64,000 bases of DNA from Quercus robur (Eukaryota > Streptophyta > Magnoliopsida > Fagales > Fagaceae): positions 14,465,282-14,529,281 of the forward strand of contig NC_065535.1 in the NCBI RefSeq assembly GCF_932294415.1, given 5' to 3'. The notes below the pieces were generated by a model. The model searched no databases. It was not told the origin of the DNA and saw only the letters and a list, made by a program, of their open reading frames with translations. Numbering within the stretch: position 1 is the first letter of the stretch; each line of letters opens with the position of its first letter. A program made the translations under genes and the position numbers. Positions 9,405 through 19,772 of this stretch are shown piece after piece.

Positions 9405-11781
9405 TCTTCAATTTTCAATCAGAAATCGTTTGTCAGAGCGAAGCCGTCAACCTTGTCAGAACAATCCGTCAAGGACGAGCATCTACTGATTACACCAACC
9501 GTCACCTCTCCTCTGCTAAGTGTGGTAAGTACTTCTAATACTATAGTCAAGTTACATTTCCGTCCATGCATTGTTGTTAGGCTTTCCATACCCGTCAATA
9601 CTTTCAAACCCGTCGGTCTTAGGTTTCATCGTCAATTGTAGGAAATGTCTAGTGCGTCAAGTAACCAGTCGGTGGTTCGTGATGGGACGGAATACGAGGA
9701 TGTATACCCGTCCGGTCATAAAGACCAAGAGAGCCCCGGCGAAGATAGGAGTCCGTCTGCCTCTTCTTCATCCTCAACAAATGAGGATGTGGAGATAGTT
9801 GAAGTAGAGGGTTCTGATGACGACGGGGATCAAGCACTGGAGTCCGTTGTGGGTGCTGATGGACTAAGGCAGTTCATCATGTTGCCAGAATGGACGGTGC
9901 ATAGGTTTACATCCGTCATCAGGGAGAAACATTTCAGCACTTTCAGAACCAACTTCCAAATCCCGGACTACGTTTCCATCCGTCTTCCATATGTGTGGGA
10001 GAAGTGTTACTATGAAGGGGTAGACGGTGTTGGAGTGTACGAGCAGGCGTTAAAGGTTGGACTTCGATTCCCGCTTTCTACACTTCATAGGGAACTTTTG
10101 CACTATCTGGGGTTGTCCGTCACCCAGATATCCCCTAACGCCTGGAGGGTCTTCATAGCCATGGAGATTCTTTACGGTGCAATGTCGGATGGGGAAAGGA
10201 AACTGACGGTCCGTGAATTTCTTCACTGTTACTGTCCAGACGAGATTTCTGGATCAAGGGGGATGTACAGTTTTGCTAGTCGGAGCCCCTTGTTGAAGGT
10301 GATCTTTGAGACCTCAGACTCAAATAGAGACTGGAAGAGTCGCTACTTCTTCCTGGAGGGTGACAGATGGATGAGCCGTCCAGGGGAGACGGAGTACATG
10401 CCCGTCGACACAACCTGGGCAGTGATAAATCAATCGTGTATGCATCCGTCTTAATTTTGTAATGCTTTTCGTATCCGTCCATCTTTATGTGTATATCTTG
10501 ATCGTCTTTCTCTGCAGGTCGACGGCGCCCACAAGTCAGCCTTGAGGAATTTAGTTTCCTTGAAAAGATTTGCAGAAAAACTACGCCGGAGGAAAGGACT
10601 TGGGCTAAGTTAGTGAACCCGAGGACCATACATTGGTACTGCGACGGTCCTGAGCCCACCCAAGAGGCGATCAGATACGACGAGCGAGTTCACAGACGTA
10701 AGCCCGTCAACTTTACTTTTCCATTTAACTGAATTCACTTAGTTTTAATTTCATCCGTCATAATTTGCAGAGATGGAAGACGCAAAAAGGAGAGCTTTGA
10801 TTAAATCCCAAGCCGTCAAGAAGAGGGAATCCGGCGAGGTGGTACCTAAGGTGTCGGCTTCAGCCCCTAAGAGGAAACCGACATCAAAATCCGACCGTCC
10901 ATTTAAGCAACCAAAGGTCTCTCTTGAACCTGTGGTTGGTTTAATGGCTGAGGGTAACAAGACCGTCACCCCAGCTAAGCAGGGGACGGGTAAAGGATTG
11001 ATGACGGCCCCAGACGGTAAGCAAGAGAGACCTCCTTCCCTTCTCCGCGACGACTCCAAGTATGCGTTGGAGAAGCTGTCGTCCATCATCACGGCGGAAG
11101 ACTGAAGATCTTGGAAACCACTCGACGGAGGCCATGGGGGAGACGGGCCTCTTTGCCGTTGCTCAGGTTGGTTATGTCCGTCAAATAAGTTTGTTTTTCT
11201 TTTTCGTTGTTATTTACATTATGTGACGGGCTCTTTTCTGTTCGCAGTCCTTGGTCATGATGAAGGGATTACTGGACCGGTGTCTCAACCGTGAGAGTAC
11301 CTTGGACCGGGTGCGCGCGAAGGCGGAGCAGACGGAGGAAGAGCTCGGACAACTCCATAAATGGAGGTCCAAGATGGAGAAGAAGCTGGAGCTTTCTGAG
11401 AAGGCAAGGAAAGAGCTGGAGGAGAAGACGGTTGCTGCGTTGACGGTCATTGAGAAGAGGGAGGCGGAGATTAAAGAACTCAAGGAAGAGATCCGTCATG
11501 TGAAAGAGGTAGCAGTCGAGGAGTACCGCAGCTCAGAGTCCTGCTTGGGCGAGCTGTCAGATTCTTTCCTTCAAGGCTTCGATGATTCTCTCCGTCAGGT
11601 CAAGAAGGCCTATCCAGAGCTGGATTTGTCAATGGTCAAACTTGAGGACCAAGCCCAGACTTCTGCCCTCCCCGTCGCCTCCGAAAATACGGAGGACCTC
11701 TTTGGCGAAGACGCTGTTCAAGGAGACGGAGAGTCCGTCCCGTCGAAGGATGTCCAAGTCGCTGAACAAAAGAAAGATTAA
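9405..11781 (+). pseudogene. Antisense spliced gene of element A ('putative gypsy type transposon'-like, coiled-coil C-terminus), one frameshift
   Basis: This transcription unit runs opposite to gag-pol. A leader exon ends at 9524, intron 9525-9641 (GTAAGT...TAG), and the ATG is at 9645. Coding exons are 9645-10437, 10518-10697, 10771-11166 and 11248-11781; introns are GT-AG and exon phases join correctly (TCG-T|GT-CGA; AGA-C|AG-ATG; GCT-CAG|TCC). Exon 1 encodes a Ser/Asp/Glu-rich N-terminus, then a domain with VGLRFPLSTLHRELLHYLGL and SPNAWR. This resembles the Pfam family called 'putative gypsy type transposon', known from antisense ORFs of Tat elements. Exon 3 is Lys/Pro-rich; exon 4 is a long heptad-like coiled coil with an acidic tail. 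The frame breaks at about 11103, where GAC-T-GAA implies a 1-nt gain or 2-nt loss; the shifted frame continues EDLGNHSTEAMGE into the next exon. Function is unknown. Confidence 0.75.
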
Positions 11782-11816
11782 TGTCTATGTAATTTATTTT
11801 GAGAACCATCCGTCCC

Positions 11817-11851
<35 letters not shown>

Positions 11852-12229
11852 CAGAACAATCCGTCCTCTTTAATTGTATTAAACACTTGCTTTTTGGGCT
11901 TTTGGCTTAATGTTCATATATGCTTTCTATTATTGTTTGGTACTTTGTTTAAAGGTCCGTCCTCCTTCTTGAGGAAGGATTTTTATGAGAATATTTTGTT
12001 TATCCGTGATACTCCGTCCACATTGCAGACTTATCATTTTGTGTTGATTGAGCATTTACATCCGTGAGGATTTTTCTTCTCCATCTATTTTTAGAGGTTT
12101 ATTATGAGGATCCGTCCACTTTGTGGCGTTGTGTATCACTTTTAAATGTACCGCCTATTTAATGGACTTGTAAAAAATTTTTAATGTAGTCAGTGGTTCG
12201 TCCACTTCGCGGGCACGTTCTTCTATTAT
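11782..12229. other. Antisense 3' UTR and spacer of element A
   Basis: T-rich sequence after the antisense stop codon contains a T run (11817-11840) and scattered ATCCGTCC motifs that grade into the hairpin array downstream. No coding frame was recognised. Confidence 0.5.
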
Positions 12230-13005
12230 TTCCGTCCACCTTGTGGACTTGAGTTATCATCCCTGTATGATGTCGTCATCCCTGTAGGATGGCCCGTCGG
12301 CCTTGTGGACTTTATTTTATGTTCGTCCATTTAAGGACTTACAGTGATCGTCCTTGTAGGACGATCCGTCCGTCTTGTGGACTTTCGATTGATCCGTCCA
12401 CCTTGTGGACTTGAGTAATCATCCCTGTAGGATGGTCCGTCCATCTTGTGGACTTTGGCTACTATCCTTGTAGGATGATCCGTCCATCTTGTGGACTTTA
12501 TTTTGTATCTGTCCATTTTATGGACTGATAGTGATCGTCCTTGTAGAGTGATATCAACCCCGCATGATGATCCGTCCATCTTGTGGACATTTTGTGTCCG
12601 TCAATTTTGTGGACTGAGTGCGATCGTCCTTGTAGGGCGATCCGTCCATCTTGTGGATTGCATTTATATCCGTCCATCTTGTGGACTTGAATGATCATCC
12701 CTGTAGGAGGTTATCATCCCCGTAGAATGATCCGTCCATCTTGTGGACGGCATTTGTATCCGTCCATCTTATGGACTTGAATGATTATTCCTGTAGGATG
12801 TTATCATCCCCGTAGAATGATCCGTCCATCTTGTGGACGGCATTTGTATCCGTCCATCTTGTGGACTTGAATGATTATTCTTGTAGGATATTATCATCCC
12901 CGTAGAATGATCCGTCCATCTTGTGGACTGCATTTGTATCCGTCCATCTTGTGGACTGCATTTGTATCCGTCCATCTTGTGGACTTTATTTAGTTTCCAT
13001 TAGTT
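12230..13005. repeat. Tandem array of short hairpins in element A
   Basis: The array is built from two alternating palindromic modules. One is GTCCA-TCTTG-TGGAC. The other is of the form ATCRTCC-YTGTA-GGAYGAT. At 12641-12920 they form a clear 90-bp higher-order repeat (TCCGTCCATC starts at 12731, 12821 and 12911). To the left the order is more degenerate. The array sits between the 3' end of the antisense gene and the 3' end of pol, where the two transcripts converge. Tandem arrays in the 3' untranslated part of Tat elements are known. Confidence 0.85.
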
Positions 13006-13193
13006 TTGTAGACAATTATAATGACATCCAAGTAGAAGATCAAAGTAATATCTGATTATAGAAATGCGTAAAGGAAAAAGTGCCTGCCCCCTTTGGGCTT
13101 AAAAAGGGCACGATAAGATTGTAGCCAAAAAAAAAAGACAGTTAAAAGAGAAACTTATAAAAGCTTAAACAAAAACTGGTTGCCGTGTCACTA

Positions 13194-16100
13194 CTACTGG
13201 TAGTATTTCCTCAAATGCTCGGCATTCCATGGATGCGGTAGCTTCTCTCCATCGGTTGTCTCCAGGTGGTATGTTCCTTTCCTTTTCCAAGACGTAACTC
13301 TATAAGGTCCTTCCCAGTTGGGGCCGAGTTTTCCCTGTGCAGGGTCTTTAGTTGCACCCATGACCTTCCTGAGTACGAGGTCTCCTACTTGGAAGTTTCT
13401 GTGTCGGACCCGGGTGTTGTAATGTCTGGACATGCGATCCTTGTATCTAGCGATCCTTTGCTCCGCCGCCGACCTAACCTCATCTATCAGGTCCAGCTGT
13501 AGCCTCATGAATTCGTCATTCCTGCCTTCGTCATGGTTGTGAACCCTGTAACTTGTGAGTCCAACTTCTGCTGGGATGACCGCCTCGCTCCCGTATGTCA
13601 GTCGAAATGGCGTCTCTCCTGTCGGTGTCCTCGCCGTTGTCCTGTATGCCCATAATATGCTCGGCAATTCTTCCGGCCATATGCCCTTTGCCCCCTCAAG
13701 CCGAGTCTTGATAATCTTTAACAGGGATCGGTTCGTGACTTCAACCTGGCCATTAGCCTGAGGATGGGCGGGTGATGAGTAGTGGTTTTTTATTCCTAGC
13801 TGTGTGCAGAAGTCCCGGAAGTGGTCGTTGTCGAACTGCCTCCCGTTATCTGAGACAAGAACTCTAGGAATACCGAACCTGCATACGATGCACCGCTAGA
13901 CAAAACTCCTAATGTTCTTTTCTGTAATGGTGGCCAAGGCTTCCGCCTCTACCCATTTTGTGAAGTAGTCAATACCCACTACTAAGAACTTCAACTGCCT
14001 TACCGCCGTTGGGAAAGGTCCCATGATATCTAGTCCCCACTGAGCGAAAGGCCATGGAGCCGTAATAGGGGTTAGCTCCTCAGCTGGTTGTCTGATGAAA
14101 TTGCTGAACCTTTGGCATTTGTCGCAGCTTTTAACGTAAGACACGGCATCCTTCTGCATGGTTGGCCAGTAATACCCAGCTCGTACCAGTTTGTGCACTA
14201 ACGACCGCGATCCGGAATGGTTCCCGCATATTCCTTCGTGTACTTCCTTCATTACGTAGTCTGCCTCTTCAACCCCGAGACATCTCAGATAAGGACGGGA
14301 GAAACCTCTCTTGTAAAGAATGTCTTTTATCAAGACGAACCTTGCCGCTTGGACTTTTAGCTTTCTCGCCGCCTCCTTCTCTTCTGGCAGTATCCCGTCC
14401 TTTAAGTATGAAATTATCTGTGTAGTCCAATTTCTTTCGGAGCGTATCTCCTGCATGTTGTCGGGGTCTATTAGTGGAAAGATTTGAACAAAGGAAAGTA
14501 CATTACCAGGTGTCATCATATGTTCTGCTGAAGCGGCTTTGGCTAGCCGATCGGCGAGCTCATTTTCTCCCCTGGGGATCTGGACGACCATTGCTTTCAG
14601 CCCGTCGACTTTCGCCCTTACTTGATCAAGATATCTCTTCAACCTTTCCCCCTTGCATTCATAATCTCCGTTTACTTGATTGGTCACGACTTGAGAGTCG
14701 CAATACACGACCACACTTTCAGCTCTGGCGGCTTTGGCTAGGTCGAGTCCTACCGCCACCGCTTCGTATTCTGCTTCATTGTTGGTAATGGGGAAGTCGA
14801 GACGGACCATACATTCAACCTTGTCTCCTTCAGGTGACAGCAATACTATGCCGGCTCCTCCAACTTGCCGATTGGATGATCCGTCGGTGTAGATGTTCCA
14901 CCGGGGGTTTTCTTCTGCCCCCTTGCCCTCGTCACGCGTAAACTCTGCTATGAAGTCGGCTACAGCTTGTCCTTTAATGGCCACACGTGGACGGTACTTG
15001 ATATCAAACTCACTCAATTCTATTGCCCACAGTGTCAGTCGACCCGCGGCTTCAGGATTACTCAGTGCCCTTCGCAAGGGCTTGTCGGTCATTACATTCA
15101 CGGTATGGGCTTGAAAGTAGGGCTTGAGCTTGCGAGCCGCCGTGACCAATGCAAAAGCGAGTTTCTCCATAGGTTGGTATCTTTCTTCGGCACCGCAGAA
15201 CGCCCGGCTGGCATAGTACACGGGCTTCTGTGCCCTGTCCTCCTCTCTGATTAAGGCCGCGCTGACGGCCACCGGGGAGACAGCCAAATAGAGGAAGAGT
15301 TCTTCACCTGGTTGCGAGGGGCTCAGTAGAGGTGGTGAAGATAGATAGGTTTTTAACTCCTCGAAGGCTCGCTGACACTTGTCCGTCCACTCGAATGACT
15401 TTTTCAATGTTCGAAAGAAGGGTAAACACTTGTCCGTCGCTCTCGACACGAATCTATTCAATGCCGCTACCTTGCCGTTAAGGCTCTGTACTTCCTTCAC
15501 GTTTCTCGGGGGGGCCATCTCCATTATGGCTCGGATTTTGTCCGGGTTAGCTTCAATCCCCCTTTGAGATACCATGAATCCTAGGAATTTGCCTGCCGTT
15601 ACACCGAATGCGCACTTTCCCGGATTGAGTTTCATGTTGTAGAATCGAAGCGTGCCGAATGTTTCCTTGAGATTTTCCAAGTGGTCTTCCTCCTTCCGGC
15701 TCTTCACCAGCATGTCGTCGACATAGACTTGGACATCCTCCCGATTTGCTGTGCGAACATCTTGTTCATTAGTCTCTGGTATGTTGCCCCTGCATTCTTC
15801 AGGCCGAATGGCATTACTTTGTAACAGAAGAGTCCTTGACTGGTTACAAACGAAGTCTTCTCCTGATCGTCCTCGTGCATGCGGATCTGGTTATAACCCG
15901 AGAAAGCATCCATGAAGCTTAGCAATTGGTGTTGAGCCGTCGAGTCTACTAGGATGTCGACCCTTGGAAGGGGATAGCTATCTTTGGGGCATGCTTTGTT
16001 AAGATCGGTGAAGTCCACGCACATCCGCCATTTGCCGCTCGTTTTCTTCACCATTACCACATTCGCCAGCCAATCGGGGTAGTAGACTTCCCTGATGAAG

Positions 16101-16561
16101 CTTGCCTCTTGGAGTTTGCGGACCTCTTCCGCTATTGCTTGGTCTCGTTCCGGGGCGAATACTCTCTTCTTTTGTCGGACGGGTGGAAACGAGGGCAACA
16201 CATTCAACTTATGTACCATGACCGAGGGATCGATTCTTGGCATATCGTCATGGCTCCAGGCGAACACATCCTTATTGCTTCTCAAGAAAGCTACGAGCTC
16301 TTGACGGATTGCGGATTTGGCAAGCGTTCCGATCTTGGTGGTTCGGTCTGGATTGGAACTGTCGAGAGTTATCTCCTCTAGCTTCTCTGTAGGTTCTGCC
16401 GTCGTTCGGTGTTCTTCTATGTTCAAGGCCTGGATCTGGTCTTCCACCTCCATCATGGCTACGTAGCATTCTCGTGCGGCAATTTGATTTCCGCGTAGCT
16501 CTCCTACCCCATACTCCGTTGGGAACTTGATCATTAGGTGGTAAGTTGATGTTGCCGCCTT
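13194..16561 (-). pseudogene. Element A pol: RT, RNase H, second RNase H, integrase (frameshift plus stop)
   Basis: In frame after the gag-protease stop, the minus strand encodes RT with CVDFTDLNKACPKDSYPLP and FMDAFSGYNQI. A 1-nt loss near 15745 shifts the frame just before the catalytic YVDD box (seen in the next frame at about 15725-15714). From 15713 the order is: end of RT; native RNase H (codons about 135-255); a second, archaeal-type RNase H (about 272-395, IYTDGSS, NEAEYEA, YCDSQ, ELADRLAK); integrase zinc finger (HEGICGNH...CDKCQRF); and integrase core. A TAG at 13896-13898 replaces the Trp expected before RCIVCRFGIP. The frame stays open from there to TAG 13194-13196, covering DNGRQFD and the C-terminal domain. 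The double RNase H marks the Tat lineage. Confidence 0.92.
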
Positions 16562-18427
16562 CTATGAGTTGAGCGTGGGTCGTCCAATAATAGCATTGTA
16601 GGCTGACGAGCAATCGACCACCAAGAATGTTACGTCCTTGGTGACTTGTTGGGGGTAATCTCCTACTGTCACCGATAACGTGACTGCGCCCAAAGGGAAT
16701 ATTCTACTCCCTCCGAAACCAACGAGCAGGGCGTTTGTCGGTATCAGCTGCTCCCTGTCAATCCTCATTTGTTGGAACGCCGGATAGTACAAGATGTCGG
16801 CCGAACTACCGTTGTCGACCAACACTCTGTGCATGTTGTAGTCGCCTGCCCGCAAGCTGACGACGAGGGCATCGTCGTGTGGATGGTGTAGGCGTCTTGC
16901 ATCCTCTTCCGAGAACCCGATAATGGGGCCTTCCCTTCTTGCCATCTTTGGCACTGTACCCGCCAACTGGACATTCTGTACCATCCGAAGGTATGTTTTG
17001 CGAGCCTTTTTCGACGATCCAGCCGCGGCTGTTCCTCCAATTATCATTCTTATGTCCCCTAATGGGGGTCTTTGTCGCTCGTTTTCTCGACGGGGGTGTT
17101 GTTCTTGTGGGGGTTGATCCGTTCTCTCCTTGCTGACGAACTTCTTCAGCTTCCCTTGTCGGATAAGGGCTTCGATTTGTTGCTTCAAGTCGTAGCAATC
17201 GGCCGTGTCGTGACCATGGTCACGATGGAAGCGGCAATATTTGTCTCTGGACCTTTTGTTGGGATCACTCTTCAGCTTTCCCGGAAACGTCAGGGATCCT
17301 TCGTCCTTAATCTGCATTAGGACTTGGTCTATCGGAGCGGTCAACGGGGTGAAACTTGTGAACCTTGCGCCCATGGGTTTTGGACGTCTCTCCTCCCTTC
17401 GATCTCCCATCCATCCTTTCTTCCGCCCCTGGTCCTGTCGGGGATCCTCTTGTCTGTCTCTTTTCTTGGGTCTATCTTTTCGGGCTAATAGTGCGTCTTC
17501 AGCGTTCATATACTTGGTGGCCCTGTAAAGCACCTCCGACATGGTCTTTGGGTCGTTTTTGTATACGGAGAACAAAAACTTACCCCCCTTCAGCCCGTTC
17601 GTGAACGCTGCCACTAGTATCTTGTCGTCGGCTTCGTCGATCGAGAGCGCTTCTTTATTGAAGCGAGATATGTAGGCCCGTAACGTCTCCTCCTCTCTCT
17701 GCTTGATATTCATTAAACAAGCCGTGGATTTCTTATACCGATATCCTCCGATGAAGTGCGTAGTGAATTGAGCGCTCAGCTCCTTGAAGGTGCCGATGGA
17801 ATTTGGTGCTAGCCGGCTGAACCAAATCCTTGCTGCGCCCTTTAGGGTTGTAGGGAACGCCCTGCACATAATTGCGTCTGCCACTCCCTGAAGGTGCATC
17901 AGGGTCTTGAAGGTCTCTAGGTGATCAAGAGGGTCCTTGATTCCGTCATAACTATCCATACTTGGCATGCGGAATTTACTTGGCAGGGGGAAGGAATTGA
18001 CGGTTGCCGTAAATGGCGAGTCAGTCCGGTTGATAAGGTCGTCAAGATCATTGGACACCCGCCCCTTGAGAGCGTTCATCAGTACTTCCATCTGTTCCTT
18101 CATCGCCTGCATCTCCGCGATGATGGGTTGTGGAGCTGTATCCGTCACTGAAGGGATGCTAGCGTCCCGTCGCACTTGTTTGCTCGGGGCGTTACTCTCC
18201 TGTGGTCCGTCATGATTCCTCCTTTCAGCGCTGGTTCCTTCTTGATCCGCTCCTTGGTTATTGACCGCCGCACTCTTTTGGTTCAGCTGCTCTTCTAGGT
18301 CGTGGTTTTGTTTGGTGAGGCGCTCCACGGCTGCGGCGAGCGTCCTGACCTGTCTCTCAAGGGCAGTCGTAGGGGCTTTCTCTTCTTGAGCGTCGTTAGT
18401 GGTTGCCATCGAGCGTGTGAGTACCAT
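16562..18427 (-). pseudogene. Element A gag and aspartic protease, ending at a TGG-to-TAG stop
   Basis: The first ATG after the PBS is at 18427 (MVLTRSMATTNDAQEE). The N-terminal part has a short coiled coil. The retrotransposon gag domain follows (PLDHLETFKTLMHLQG ... ARIWFSRLAP), then a knuckle-like CRFHRDHGHDTADC and a retroviral-type aspartic protease with LVDNGSSADILY in place of the usual DTG/DSG box. The frame stops at TAG 16562-16564, where the sequence reads TLNS*KAATSTYHLMIKF. The flanking frame is intact on both sides, so this looks like a Trp codon turned into a stop by C-to-T change on the other strand. Gag, protease and pol would otherwise be one polyprotein. Confidence 0.9.
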
Positions 18428-18473
18428 GTAACTCTTTTGTCTAAGAAGCGATAACGTGCTATGACGTTCGTTT

Positions 18474-18489
18474 CCCACAGACGGCGCCA
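18474..18489 (-). promoter_or_regulatory. Element A primer binding site
   Basis: On the minus strand TGGCGCCGTCTGTGGG follows the 5' LTR after two bases. It starts TGG, as expected for pairing with the CCA end of a tRNA. Element B has the same PBS, which links the two. Confidence 0.85.
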
Positions 18490-18491
18490 AC

Positions 18492-18982
18492 TGATGACGT
18501 CGAAAATTGTCACCAATGGGTCACACCGTACTCGCGACTCGAAGCGAACCTGCACGACAGAAGCAATCGAAAGAAGTCCTTCAGAGAGCACCGGTGTGGT
18601 GCCGGCCTAAAGCTCTCCGACGGTCAAGTTAGAATTCTTTTGTTTTACTTAGAGCGTTAGAGAGGGTCAATTCAAGCGTACCTCGATTTCTGAGGGTGGT
18701 AGGCCTTTTATAGTGACAAAGGGTTGACTTTTCTTCTTGGTTTCCAAATCTTTTCCATGTGGGACTCTAATACAAATTTCTCTGAGCGTGGTGAGCAGGG
18801 ATTTCTATTTTTGGATCTTAGGGCTTTTCTAGGCGATATGGACTTCGGATCATGGGCCCTTACTACGTTTGTCAGCAATGGGCCTTCAAAGTACAGGGGA
18901 TCATCTTTATATAGGCCCAGCAGTTCCGATCCGTCAGGCCCATTAAGGTAAGCCCATCAGGCTCTATATTTTACCATCTTCA
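18492..18982 (-). repeat. Element A 5' LTR
   Basis: The 491-bp partner of the left LTR carries T at the three C/T differences and one extra A. Its right end abuts AAACT, the second copy of the target duplication. Confidence 0.95.
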
Positions 18983-18987
18983 AAACT

Positions 18988-19772
18988 TTTAATCTTTTTA
19001 TTTATTTATTTATTTATTTTACTTTTTCACTTTTTAACTTCTCTCTTCTTACACATTAAAAGGTAAATGCACTAGCTAATGCACAAGACAAATTGGTCTC
19101 ACCTTGAGTGTTCTATTGTATGCTCTACAAATTATACTAACGTGTTTAATTTTTTTCCCTAATTTAAACCTTATTTATTAAAGGAAAAAAAAAAAAAAAA
19201 AAACATGTGACAAGCTATTATTACTTTATTAGTGAAACATAAAATGGAATCTTGAACAAAATATTTTCATTCCTTGTCCCTTATCTCTTCTTCAAATTGT
19301 GTTTGTTTTTTCCCATCTTCCTTAACCCTTATCCGAATAACTTTATTTAGCTTCTAATCCATTTATAGATAAGATTTCAATTCAAGAACTCCATCATCGA
19401 ACAGTTATCCTAAGCACTCAAATTGTAATCTGTTATCCCTTAATTAAAAACCCATTGACCTGCACAGGCAGGCTTCAATTTAAGATATTACAGCCTGAAT
19501 TTGTCAAACACACAGTTCAATTATTATCTTAAATCTAAAAGGATGTATCTGTTCCAATTTAATCAATCTTTTAATAGTAATAAAGTTGTTTCTGAAAACT
19601 ATCACGCCAAATCTATTTTTAAACCTGCATGGAATCACATTCACTACCACTGGCATCCCTAGCCATCTTATAAAAACCTTCACATTCTCGCTCTCCACCA
19701 ACTACGTCTCACAAGTCTTACATTGTCCTTTGTCACAGAGAGAGAGAGAGAGAGGGAGTTTAATTTGTCAGC
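18988..19772 (+). promoter_or_regulatory. Upstream region of the ADH-like gene with TATA box
   Basis: About 790 bp separate the LTR of element A from the start codon. TTATAAAA at 19668-19675 is a well-placed TATA box about 100 bp before the ATG. A GA microsatellite (about 19737-19755) lies in the presumed 5' UTR. A (TTTA)n run near 18997-19020 borders the element. The ATG at 19773 was chosen because exon 1 joins exon 2 in frame. Confidence 0.6.

Larger units (their letters stand above)
8549..18982 (-). mobile_element. Element A: complete Tat-lineage Ty3/gypsy retrotransposon
   Basis: The element is 10,434 bp, bounded by LTRs TGATGACG...ATCTTCA and by the perfect 5-bp target duplication AAACT (8544-8548 and 18983-18987). 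The minus strand is the sense strand: 5' LTR on the right, then PBS, gag-protease, RT, RNase H, a second RNase H and integrase. A long region follows with an antisense spliced gene and a tandem repeat array, then polypurine tract and 3' LTR. The second RNase H and the extra antisense ORF are marks of the plant Tat lineage. The LTRs differ by three C/T substitutions and one 1-bp indel in about 490 bp, so insertion was recent. The polyprotein already carries two TGG-to-TAG stops and a frameshift, so it cannot move on its own. Confidence 0.95.

Noticed and set aside
14162..15254. Plus-strand open frames over element A pol
   Set aside because: They are shadows of the minus-strand polyprotein, whose RNase H and integrase motifs are unambiguous.
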